Source of the DNA: Iodobacter violaceini
GTDB taxonomy: Bacteria > Pseudomonadota > Gammaproteobacteria > Burkholderiales > Chitinibacteraceae
Direction of reading: 5' to 3'
DNA length: 64,000 nt
NCBI RefSeq assembly: GCF_011601265.1
Contig: NZ_JAAOLX010000009.1
Location: forward strand, 1-64,000
Positions within the stretch are counted from its first letter, which is position 1. Every line of letters starts with the position of its first letter. This document shows positions 8,105-16,689 of this stretch, one piece after another. The position numbers and the translations under genes are program-made. The notes beneath the pieces were generated by a model, which saw only the letters and a list, made by a program, of their open reading frames with translations, searched no databases and was not told the origin of the DNA.

Positions 8105-11100
8105 ATGAATTCCACGGCCACCGGCAGCGCGTCTAGTCCTCTTCCAGAGCAAAACTACCTTCAGCAAATTGCCAACACGCAATTAACCGACAGAGGCAAT
8201 CTGGAACGCCTGCTGCACCGCCTGAATCAGCGGCAAGCCAAACAGCAGCCTTGCGATAAAGAATTGCGTGAGCTGGAAGCGGGTATTGCCAAATCGCTGG
8301 CCAAAAGTGAGCAGCGCAGAAGCCGTCTGCCCCGCCCGGAATTCGATGAAAATCTGCCGGTTAATCAGCGTAAAGACGAGCTAAGCGACGCGATTGCCAA
8401 ACACCAAGTTGTAATTGTGTGCGGTGAAACCGGCTCGGGTAAAACCACCCAGCTGCCGAAAATTTGTCTGGAGCTGGGCCGTGGTGTGCATGGCCTGATT
8501 GGCCACACTCAGCCGCGCCGCCTTGCCGCCAGATCGGTCGCAACACGTATCGGGCAGGAATTAAAATCTGAAAACGCCGTTGGTTTTAAGGTGCGTTTTA
8601 CCGATAAAACCACCGATGCCAGCTATATCAAACTGATGACAGACGGTATTTTGCTGGCCGAAACGTTATCTGATCCTTACCTATTAAAATACGACACGAT
8701 TATTATCGACGAGGCGCATGAGCGCAGTCTGAATATCGATTTCTTACTCGGCTATATCAAGCAGCTGCTGCCCAAGCGCCCCGAGCTGAAAGTCATCGTT
8801 ACCTCCGCAACGATCGATGCCGATCGCTTCAGTCAGCATTTTGCCGGAGCACCTGTCATGGAAGTCTCTGGCCGTACCTTCCCGGTGGAAGTGCGCTATC
8901 AGCCACTGCACGCTGTGGATGAAGACGATCAGGAACTGGAAATGGAAGAAGCCATCGTCCAGGCCATTGAAAATCTGTGGCGGATTGACGGCAGCGGCGA
9001 TGTGCTGGTGTTTTTGCCGGGCGAGCGCGAGATTCGCGAAACCGCCGAAGAGCTGCGCAAAGCCAAACTGCGCGACGCCGAAATCCTGCCGCTGTTTGCA
9101 CGGCTTTCTAACGAAGATCAGCAGCGGATTTTCCGAAGCTCCAGCAGTGGCCGCCGTATTGTGCTGGCCACCAATGTGGCCGAAACCTCGCTCACCGTAC
9201 CAGGCATTCGCTATGTAGTGGATTCGGGCCACGCGCGGATTAAACGCTATTCACCCCGCGCAAAAGTAGAACAGTTGTTGGTTGAGAAAATCTCCCAGGC
9301 CTCGGCACGCCAGCGTTCTGGCCGTTGCGGCCGGGTGGCTTCCGGTATTTGCGTGCGGCTTTATGATGAAGCTGACTTTAATAACCGCTCCGAATTTACC
9401 GATCCGGAAATTGTTCGCTCGTCTTTAGCAGCGGTTATCTTGCGTATGGCGGCGCTCAAGCTGGGCCATATCGACAACTTTCCTTTCCTGGAAGCGCCAT
9501 CCAGCCGTTTAATCAGCGATGGCTATCAGCAGCTGCGTGAGCTGGGTGCGGTCGATATCGCAGACCAGCTGACCCCCATTGGTAAGCAACTCGCCCGCCT
9601 GCCGGTGGACCCGCGCATTGGCCGTATGCTGCTGGCCGGGCGGGATGAGCATTGCCTGGCCGAGATTCTGATTATTGCCTCGGCACTGTCGGCGCAAGAC
9701 CCGCGCGAGCGCCCATTTGACGCCAAAGAAGCCGCGGCCCGTGCCCAAGCCAAATTTGTGGATGATAAATCCGACTTTTTATCTTTCCTGCGCATGTGGG
9801 AATTCTTTAACGAGGCGCTGGAAAATAAAACCAGTAATCGTCAGCTGATTAACCTTTGCCATGAACACTTTTTATCCTATCTGCGCCTGCGCGAATGGCG
9901 GGATTTACATCGCCAGCTGGCCGAAATTTGCCAGGATATGGATTTACAGCTGAATGATTTAAAAACAGCGCCGGGCACTCCTGAGCAAATTTTAAAAGCG
10001 CTGATGACCGGCTTGCTGGGCAATATCGGCTTTAAGCAGCCAGAAAACGATGAATACCTGGGCGCGCGCGGGATTAAATTTAATATTTTCCCTGGCTCCG
10101 GCCTGAAAAAAGCACGCCCCAAATGGATTATCGCCGCCGAAGTGGTTGAAACCACCAAGATCTATGGCCGCTGCGTGGCCGCCATCGAGCCGGAGTGGGT
10201 GGAGCGCATCGCCGCCCACCTGGTGAACCGCCATTATTTTGATCCGCACTGGGAAAAAACCTCCGCGCAAGTGAATGCCAGCGAGCGCGTTACCCTCTAT
10301 GGCCTGCCGATCGTGCCCAAACGCCGCGTGCATTTTGGCAAGATTGATCCTGTGGCCTCACGCGAGATTTTTATCCGCGAAGCCATGGTGAACTTTAATT
10401 ACAACAGCCGCGCCAAATTTTTTGAACACAATAAGACGCTGATTCTGGATGTGCAGGATTTAGAACATAAAGCCCGCCGTCAGGATGTGCTGGTGGATGA
10501 TGATGCGCTATTTGCGTTTTTTGACGCCAAAATTCCAGCCGATATCGTGAATGGCGCTGGCTTTGAAGCATGGCGTAAGTTGATTGAAAAAGACAATCCC
10601 CAGCACCTGTTCCTGGCCCGCGATGATTTAATGCAGCACGGCGCAGCTGCGGTGACAGAAGAGCAATTCCCGGAATTTTTCCGCCTGAACGACGCCAAGC
10701 TGCCGCTCTCTTATCGCTTTGAGCCAGCACACCCGCTCGATGGCGTGACCATCACCCTGCCCCTGCATCTGTTAAATCGCGTGAATCACGCTGTTTTTGA
10801 CTGGCTGGTGCCGGGCATGATCCGCGAAAAAATCACCCTTTTGATTAAGTCCTTGCCCAAAGCAATCCGCCGCATCTGTGTGCCGGTGCCGGAATTTGCC
10901 ACCAAAATGCTGATTGAGCTGGATAAAGCCTCCAGAACCGAGCCGCTGCTGCCGCAACTGGCGCAAGCAGTGGGCCGTGGCGCGGGGCTGATTGTGCCCA
11001 GTGATGCTTTCAGCCCCAAGGATCTGCCGCCCCATCTGCAAATGAATTTCAGAATTGTGGACGACGCAGGCCAAGAGCTGGCGCAAGGCCGCGACCTGAT

Positions 11101-12028
11101 TGCGCTGCGTGCCCAGCTGGGTGAAGCAGCACAAATGACCTTCCGCGATGCGGCGGACGACAGCGTCAGCATCGAAAAAACCGGCATTATGAAATGGGAT
11201 TTCGGCGATCTGCCCGCCAAAATCAATTTCAAACGCCAGGGCCGCTCAATTACTGGCTTTCCTGGCCTTGTGCCTGAAGAAGATGCAGTAGCGATTCGCC
11301 TGTTTGATACCGAATACGCCGCCGCTGCAGCGCATCGGGACGGGGTAATTTGCCTGCTGAAATTCGAGCTGAAAGACCATGTAAAACAGCTGCCTAAATC
11401 GCTGCCAACTTTTAATCCATTGGCTTTACAGCTGCGCGGTGTATGCAATGGTGACGAGCTGATGGAAGATATCGTGGCCTGCATTTGCGATCGCGCCTTT
11501 ATAGGCGAAGACGATGCGCCGCGTAAGCCCAAAGAATTCGACGGCCAGAAATCCCGCGCCAAAGTACGCCTGCCCTCAGTGCGCGATGCCGTAATGCGCA
11601 TCCTGGCCGAGCTGACCCAGGAATACGTGACACTGAATAAACTGATCGCCAAACCATCACCCTTTGCCAGCGCCATGACAGAATTACTTGGCCAGCTGGT
11701 ATTTAAAGGCTTTTTACACAAAACCCCCTGGGAGCAATTACCCCGCCTGCCCATCTATGTAAAAGCCATGCGCATCCGCGCTGAAAAACGCGTTGCCAAT
11801 CCACAAAGAGATGGCCAGCGCGGTGCGGAAATCAACGAGCTGTATAAGCGCTGGGAAACAGAGATGCTGAAATGGGAAAAAGAAGGCCGGGATACCGCGC
11901 CACTCGCCCCTTTCCGCTGGATGATAGAAGAGCTGCGCGTTGGCCTCTTTGCTCAGGAGCTGAAAACGCCTTATCCGGTATCGGTAAAGCGCTTAAGCAA
12001 AGTGTTTGAAGATTTAACTAAACACTAA
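8105..12028 (+). CDS. hrpA: ATP-dependent RNA helicase HrpA
   Basis: 1307 aa, full length for HrpA. Walker A GETGSGKTT at residues 107-115, DEAH box at 202-205, SAT motif (VTSATIDA), and motif VI QRSGRCGR. A helicase-associated and OB-fold region follows, then the long C-terminal extension special to HrpA (DUF3418-like). Members are cytoplasmic DEAH-box RNA helicases linked to mRNA processing and resolution of stalled or collided ribosomes. It is monocistronic, with its own terminator. Confidence 0.96.
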   Translation: MNSTATGSASSPLPEQNYLQQIANTQLTDRGNLERLLHRLNQRQAKQQPCDKELRELEAGIAKSLAKSEQRRSRLPRPEFDENLPVNQRKDELSDAIAKHQVVIVCGETGSGKTTQLPKICLELGRGVHGLIGHTQPRRLAARSVATRIGQELKSENAVGFKVRFTDKTTDASYIKLMTDGILLAETLSDPYLLKYDTIIIDEAHERSLNIDFLLGYIKQLLPKRPELKVIVTSATIDADRFSQHFAGAPVMEVSGRTFPVEVRYQPLHAVDEDDQELEMEEAIVQAIENLWRIDGSGDVLVFLPGEREIRETAEELRKAKLRDAEILPLFARLSNEDQQRIFRSSSSGRRIVLATNVAETSLTVPGIRYVVDSGHARIKRYSPRAKVEQLLVEKISQASARQRSGRCGRVASGICVRLYDEADFNNRSEFTDPEIVRSSLAAVILRMAALKLGHIDNFPFLEAPSSRLISDGYQQLRELGAVDIADQLTPIGKQLARLPVDPRIGRMLLAGRDEHCLAEILIIASALSAQDPRERPFDAKEAAARAQAKFVDDKSDFLSFLRMWEFFNEALENKTSNRQLINLCHEHFLSYLRLREWRDLHRQLAEICQDMDLQLNDLKTAPGTPEQILKALMTGLLGNIGFKQPENDEYLGARGIKFNIFPGSGLKKARPKWIIAAEVVETTKIYGRCVAAIEPEWVERIAAHLVNRHYFDPHWEKTSAQVNASERVTLYGLPIVPKRRVHFGKIDPVASREIFIREAMVNFNYNSRAKFFEHNKTLILDVQDLEHKARRQDVLVDDDALFAFFDAKIPADIVNGAGFEAWRKLIEKDNPQHLFLARDDLMQHGAAAVTEEQFPEFFRLNDAKLPLSYRFEPAHPLDGVTITLPLHLLNRVNHAVFDWLVPGMIREKITLLIKSLPKAIRRICVPVPEFATKMLIELDKASRTEPLLPQLAQAVGRGAGLIVPSDAFSPKDLPPHLQMNFRIVDDAGQELAQGRDLIALRAQLGEAAQMTFRDAADDSVSIEKTGIMKWDFGDLPAKINFKRQGRSITGFPGLVPEEDAVAIRLFDTEYAAAAAHRDGVICLLKFELKDHVKQLPKSLPTFNPLALQLRGVCNGDELMEDIVACICDRAFIGEDDAPRKPKEFDGQKSRAKVRLPSVRDAVMRILAELTQEYVTLNKLIAKPSPFASAMTELLGQLVFKGFLHKTPWEQLPRLPIYVKAMRIRAEKRVANPQRDGQRGAEINELYKRWETEMLKWEKEGRDTAPLAPFRWMIEELRVGLFAQELKTPYPVSVKRLSKVFEDLTKH

Positions 12029-12034
12029 TCAGTA

Positions 12035-12064
12035 AAAAGGCCGGCGAAGCACCGCCGGCCTTTT
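12035..12064. terminator. terminator between hrpA and the yfiR-like gene
   Basis: AAAAGGCCGGCG (12035-12046) pairs with CGCCGGCCTTTT (12053-12064). The A and T tails on both sides allow termination in both directions for the convergent genes. Confidence 0.88.
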
Positions 12065-12133
12065 CCACACTGCATCATTGCTTGTAACAGCAGCCACTCT
12101 GCTGCTGAACAGGCACTTCAGTTTCGCTCTGAT

Positions 12134-12625
12134 TCAGCGTACTTCTTTTGCTAATTTAAGCAATTGCGCACTCATCACCAAACCAACCTGATTAGCCTGT
12201 GAGCGGTTAATTTTAAAACTGATGCGGTTGGGCTCGGTCACCAGAACAATCATCGCTTTTTCTTCAAATGCTTCTGCATTTTCACCAATCACTAAAATAG
12301 GTAAAGGCAAAACCACCGCCAGATTAATCCGCTCTTGAGCACCAATAAAAAGCACATTACAGTCTGTTGCCGATTTCACAGACGAAACCTTTACAACCTT
12401 AACCGGATTACCATTTATTCTTCTGTCTTTAAATTTATCCAATTCATCATAAATACCTTTGGCCCCTAAAACACAAAGCAGGGTTTCTTTATTCGGCGGC
12501 AGTGGCCAGGTTGTAAATTGAGCAAAGCGAAAAATAAAATTCGCTTTTAATTCAGTTTCATCTGCAGCAGCCCATACGCGGGCAAAGAGCAGTGAAAATA
12601 AAAGCATCAATATCAGCTTAGCCAT
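12134..12625 (-). CDS. YfiR-like periplasmic protein (DUF4154 family)
   Basis: 163 aa. Signal peptide to about residue 20 (ARVWAAA). The body matches the YfiR/HmsC family: KANFIFRFAQFTTWP near the N-terminus, LLCVLG, a central Cys (TDCNVLFIG), and the end RISFKINRSQANQVGL followed by SAQLLKLA. YfiR proteins are periplasmic and repress a partner inner-membrane diguanylate cyclase (YfiN). It starts 2 bp after the TonB-dependent receptor gene and is the last gene of a three-gene operon whose first gene encodes a YfiN-like cyclase. Confidence 0.88.
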   Translation of the reverse strand: MAKLILMLLFSLLFARVWAAADETELKANFIFRFAQFTTWPLPPNKETLLCVLGAKGIYDELDKFKDRRINGNPVKVVKVSSVKSATDCNVLFIGAQERINLAVVLPLPILVIGENAEAFEEKAMIVLVTEPNRISFKINRSQANQVGLVMSAQLLKLAKEVR

Positions 12626-12627
12626 TA

Positions 12628-14601
12628 TTAATACCTGACATTGATTTTAAGCCGGATATCACGGCCATCTTGTTTTAATGAAAACCGATCAAAATTAACA
12701 TACCTTGTCGCCTCCTCATACGATACATCCGCAAGATTATGCACAGAGAGTGATACAGCGCAGTCTTTACTGATATCACCATTCAGCGCAATATCTGCCA
12801 GCCATTGTTTTGGCAGCTCACCAAAGAAAATATCTCTGCCGCTGATATATCTAAGCTCAGTGGCTAATTTCCAGCGGGAATCAGCAAATGGCAATAAAAG
12901 TTTTAAATTCAGCATATGCCGTGGCGAATTAAACAAGGCTATATCATTACCAATTTCAGTTTTTTGTAATGAATAAGCCAGCTTTGCCTGAATTCCTGCC
13001 TCAAACCGCTGCTCCAGCTCCGTTTCAAACCCCGTACTGACTACTTTTTCTAAATTGGTGTAAACCAGACCATCCTCTGCAGCAGCCTGACCAATTAAAT
13101 CATTCATTTCATAATGATAAACAGATCCATTTAATTTAGTGCTGGGTGTTAAATAATGCTCTGCCACCAGCTCCAGCGTTGTAATTTTTTCTGCTTTTGC
13201 TTCAGGGTAGTTAATTGCGGTATTACGGGTTTGCTCAAAAAAATTAGGATTTCTAAAGGCAGAGCCATACAATAATTTGATATTTGTTTTATCCAGCGGG
13301 TTCCAGATCAAACCCAGCCGGGGATTAAGATACTCACCATATTCAGTATGATCGTACCTTGCCCCCGCAATAAAAATAAATCCATCAGCAAAATTGTATT
13401 CATCCTGAGCAAAAAAAGCATAATGACTGGAGGACTGCTCTATTGGGCTTCCTTCATTTAAGCCCTCGGTATAGTTATTCCAGAATTGCTCAGCATTCAC
13501 CCGGCCCTCCAAACCCAATAAAATTTTATGCCCGGGCAGCTGATTATATAAAGCATGCAATTCACCATCCCACCAGCGGCCATTTGCATTTTCTTTATCT
13601 ACAAACATCGTTTCAGAATTATAATAGACTGGAAAACTTCCTTTATATTCTTCCTCGTGGTAACTCAATCGCGCCTGCATATTCCAATCTGAAAATAATT
13701 CAAAATCATAGCTTAAGCTGATCAGCGAACGCTGGCTCTCATTTAAAGTTGTGCCATTTTTAATACTCAGCACAGGCGAATCAGCGGAGCCAAATAAAAC
13801 TGGATTGGTTTTTTCCCTGCTGGAAAATACCCCGGTCAGCTGCAAGCCATCCATTGATATTTTAGTAAAGAGATAACGGCTTAAATCGCCGTCTGTAACC
13901 GGGTCTCCATTAAATTCCGGTGCTGGAACAGCGTAATCCATGTAATAAGGATGGCTGGGGCCGCCTCTGTAAAACTGGCTGGCCGAAATTAAATACTCAA
14001 GACCATTATCTAAACGATTCGCCATACTGGCACGTAATTTACTGGTATTAAAACTTCCATATTCAAGCGAAGCTTCCGCACCACGCAAGCTGGCCGCACC
14101 GCGCGTTAATACATTGACTACGCCTAAGAAAGCGTTATTACCATAAATAGCTGACCCAGGGCCGGGCACATATTCTACTCTGTCGATTAAATCCACATCG
14201 AGCGGAAATTCATTTCCCACAAAAGCACTATCAAATACATTATTATTTAAACGGATTCCATCAATTAAAATTAATACGCGGGTATTGTAATCGCCCGGAA
14301 TAGCCACACCGCGGGCCCCCAGAAATGTATTCTGCCCGTCATAGCTGGTAAACAGCCCTGGCATACTGCGTAATATTTCCCCAAGAGTACGATAACCAAA
14401 CAGCTGGATATCATCACGGCTGATCACCCGAACTGCCGATGGCGCATTTTTAACCCCCTGAGAGAATTTAGATGCCGTTGAAACATCCACATTATGAGGA
14501 GGATTAATTAAAGCCGTATCGAGTAAATCCTCAAGGCTGGGACCGCCAGAATCTGCTCTGGCAAGGCTGAATAGAAATAATAAAAGAAACAGTGATTTCA
14601 T
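12628..14601 (-). CDS. TonB-dependent outer-membrane receptor
   Basis: 657 aa with a signal peptide to about residue 16. The plug domain is at about 45-160 (SAVRVISRDDI, LRSMPGLF, RGVAIPGDYNTRVLILIDG, VEYVPGPGSAIYG). A 22-strand-type barrel follows and ends in an aromatic residue (INVRY). The 4-bp ATGA overlap with the upstream cyclase gene and the 2-bp gap to the yfiR-like gene argue for one transcript. The ligand is unknown; no siderophore or cobalamin gene is nearby. The context suggests a sensory role, with ligand status passed to the periplasmic YfiR-like protein. Confidence 0.92.
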   Translation of the reverse strand: MKSLFLLLFLFSLARADSGGPSLEDLLDTALINPPHNVDVSTASKFSQGVKNAPSAVRVISRDDIQLFGYRTLGEILRSMPGLFTSYDGQNTFLGARGVAIPGDYNTRVLILIDGIRLNNNVFDSAFVGNEFPLDVDLIDRVEYVPGPGSAIYGNNAFLGVVNVLTRGAASLRGAEASLEYGSFNTSKLRASMANRLDNGLEYLISASQFYRGGPSHPYYMDYAVPAPEFNGDPVTDGDLSRYLFTKISMDGLQLTGVFSSREKTNPVLFGSADSPVLSIKNGTTLNESQRSLISLSYDFELFSDWNMQARLSYHEEEYKGSFPVYYNSETMFVDKENANGRWWDGELHALYNQLPGHKILLGLEGRVNAEQFWNNYTEGLNEGSPIEQSSSHYAFFAQDEYNFADGFIFIAGARYDHTEYGEYLNPRLGLIWNPLDKTNIKLLYGSAFRNPNFFEQTRNTAINYPEAKAEKITTLELVAEHYLTPSTKLNGSVYHYEMNDLIGQAAAEDGLVYTNLEKVVSTGFETELEQRFEAGIQAKLAYSLQKTEIGNDIALFNSPRHMLNLKLLLPFADSRWKLATELRYISGRDIFFGELPKQWLADIALNGDISKDCAVSLSVHNLADVSYEEATRYVNFDRFSLKQDGRDIRLKINVRY

Positions 14602-15872
14602 TTTTTTTCAGAATAAACACAGAAAGTATTTTTGCCTGCCTTTTTAGCCTGATACATCGCCAGATCAGCATAGTGCAGCAAAGTTTTTGGATCATCGCTG
14701 TGTAAAGGACAACACGCAATACCAATACTAATACCGACCGGCATGACTTCACCATGAACAATAATTGGCTGCTTTACACCGGCGACCAGTCTTTCAGCTA
14801 AAATCTTAGCGGCTTCTTCATCTGCGATTTGCGGCAAAATAGCCGCAAACTCATCCCCGCCCAAACGGCAAGGCATATCGGTACTGCGCAGAATATTTTT
14901 TAAACGCTGGGAAATAATAGTCAGCACTAAATCACCGGCCTCATGCCCGAATTGATCATTTACATATTTAAAGTTATCTAAATCAATAAACATCAGTGCT
15001 GAAAACTGATCCTCTAAAATAGAACGCCCCACCGTTGTTGCTAAAGCCTGATGAAAATAATGGCGATTAGGCAGCTGAGTTAAATTATCATAATTTGCCA
15101 GAATATCTAAACACCGCTCTGACTCCTTGCTTTGATTCAATTCTTCTTTAATATCGTTTTCCCATTTCTCAATTTTTGCCAGCATCTGATTAAAATGAAA
15201 AGACAATCTGCCTAACTCATTATTGCTGATATAACCGGAGCGCAAACTGTAGTTGCGCTGTAAAGCAACATTCTCTGCAACAGTAGACAGCTCAAAAATA
15301 GGAGCCAATGCCCTGACCTGCAGGCGGTTTAAAATATAGGAAGCCGTTACTATGGCAATAGCCGTTAATATCAGCCCCAGTAAAAAGAATTGTAGTGTTT
15401 CTCTGTAAACTGCATCAAAACCAATCTGTAATTGCACGGCCCCCAGCAACTCACCATCCAGCGATACAGGCACCAATACCGCGATATGATCAAAAGACAT
15501 ATCTGTCTGAGGCTGATTAGAAATATGAGTAAACGAAAAGAGCTGGCTGTCCTGATGCAAAGCGCCCCAGTCCGCAAAAATTTGGTTTTGCGAATTTACA
15601 ATGCTTAAATAGGCAAGATCCGGCATAGTGATAAATGAGTGGACTAAGGTTTTAGCTGCTTTCTGATCGTTAAAAACCAGCATAGGCGCAATATTTGCAG
15701 CCAGAATATTGGCATTGACGATGGCCTCAGTTTTTAAACGCTGCACGGCAAGATAACTATAAGAAACAGAAAACAAGGCAAGGCAAACGAGCAATGTGCC
15801 AGCAATACCAAGCACATTCAGCAGCAATAATTCTTTTGCCAGTGGTAGATTTTTAATTCTGCTCTTTTCCAT
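14598..15872 (-). CDS. YfiN-like membrane diguanylate cyclase (periplasmic sensor-HAMP-GGDEF)
   Basis: 424 aa. TM1 at about 15-38, a periplasmic sensor about 40-160 (CHASE8-like), TM2 about 161-182, a HAMP-like linker 183-240, then GGDEF. The signature GGDEF is intact at 338-342, and an inhibitory-site RSTD (329-332) lies five residues upstream, so product inhibition is expected. It makes cyclic-di-GMP from two GTP. The architecture equals that of YfiN/TpbB, whose activity is held down by periplasmic YfiR. Here the yfiR-like gene lies two genes downstream in the same operon, with a TonB-dependent receptor between. Confidence 0.92.
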   Translation of the reverse strand: MEKSRIKNLPLAKELLLLNVLGIAGTLLVCLALFSVSYSYLAVQRLKTEAIVNANILAANIAPMLVFNDQKAAKTLVHSFITMPDLAYLSIVNSQNQIFADWGALHQDSQLFSFTHISNQPQTDMSFDHIAVLVPVSLDGELLGAVQLQIGFDAVYRETLQFFLLGLILTAIAIVTASYILNRLQVRALAPIFELSTVAENVALQRNYSLRSGYISNNELGRLSFHFNQMLAKIEKWENDIKEELNQSKESERCLDILANYDNLTQLPNRHYFHQALATTVGRSILEDQFSALMFIDLDNFKYVNDQFGHEAGDLVLTIISQRLKNILRSTDMPCRLGGDEFAAILPQIADEEAAKILAERLVAGVKQPIIVHGEVMPVGISIGIACCPLHSDDPKTLLHYADLAMYQAKKAGKNTFCVYSEKK

Positions 15873-16200
15873 TTAAAGCCTTATTCATGAGCCCAAACAT
15901 ACTGTGATTGCCACATTTTTACACAAAGAGGCTATCGATGCTGAAATATAGCGCACTGGCTGATTTATCCTAAGCCACTTGCAAATATTTATTAAACAGG
16001 CGGACCAGTGATTACATTACAAGGCAGATTTTCTATCAATACGCTGCGCTAATAAGGAAGTAAATCCCGCCATTCTATCCATGCCCGCTGTATGCTTTTC
16101 AGTGTATTGAGTGGCTCCATTACAAAAATACATTCCCTCTTACGTAAATTAAGTAACAATGGCATGTTATAGTCAACATAATGTAAGGAGAACCCATCTG
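15873..16200. other. 328-bp divergent intergenic region
   Basis: Upstream of both the yfiN-like operon (minus) and the FKBP gene (plus). A TATAGT element (16168-16173) could be a -10 for the FKBP gene, but no convincing -35 pairs with it. Nothing else was recognised. Confidence 0.4.
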
Positions 16201-16626
16201 ATGAAAACCCGTTTATTTGCAATTGCGCTCTGCTTTGCCGGTTTCACGCATGCACAAGCCGAAGCGGCTGCCGCTGCGCCCATCACAAAGCTTGAAGTAA
16301 TTGATGTAAAAGCCGGCAACGGTAAAGAGGCCACAGCAGGCAGCACAGTCACTGTGCATTACACCGGCTGGCTTTATGATGCAAAAGCCGGTAAAAATCA
16401 CGGCACGCAATTTGACAGCTCAGTAGGAAAAACACCATTTAGCTTTCCGCTGGGTGCAAAACGCGTCATTAAAGGCTGGGATGCGGGCGTGGCAGGAATG
16501 AAAACAGGCGGCAAGCGCACACTGATTATCCCCGCAGAAATGGCCTATGGTGAGCGCGGTGCGGGCAATGTCATCCCACCCAATGCCCCCTTAGTGTTTG
16601 ATGTTGAGTTGCTGGATGTAAAATAA
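16201..16626 (+). CDS. periplasmic FKBP-type peptidyl-prolyl isomerase
   Basis: 141 aa from ATG 16201, chosen because AAGGAG (16185-16190) lies 10 nt upstream and a signal peptide (MKTRLFAIALCFAGFTHA) follows. The FKBP domain covers residues about 35-141: VTVHYTGWL, FDSS, FPLGAKRVIKGWDAG, GGKRTLIIPAEMAYG and IPPNAPLVFDVELL, with the usual substrate-pocket aromatic residues present. It catalyses cis-trans isomerisation of prolyl bonds, presumably in the periplasm. It has no N-terminal dimerisation domain of the Mip/FkpA type. Confidence 0.93.
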   Translation: MKTRLFAIALCFAGFTHAQAEAAAAAPITKLEVIDVKAGNGKEATAGSTVTVHYTGWLYDAKAGKNHGTQFDSSVGKTPFSFPLGAKRVIKGWDAGVAGMKTGGKRTLIIPAEMAYGERGAGNVIPPNAPLVFDVELLDVK

Positions 16627-16638
16627 TTTTCACCCTGT

Positions 16639-16676
16639 AAAAAGGCAGGGCCGGTCACGGTGCCCTGCCTTTTTTA
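16639..16676. terminator. terminator between FKBP gene and aceK
   Basis: AAAGGCAGGG pairs with CCCTGCCTTT around a 12-nt loop. A-rich and T-rich flanks suit both convergent genes. Confidence 0.85.
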
Positions 16677-16689
16677 TCCACTGCATCAA

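Noticed and set aside
10786-11754. 322-codon open frame on the minus strand inside hrpA
   Set aside because: It is a codon-bias shadow of hrpA. The translation is Ser/Arg-rich and unlike any known family.
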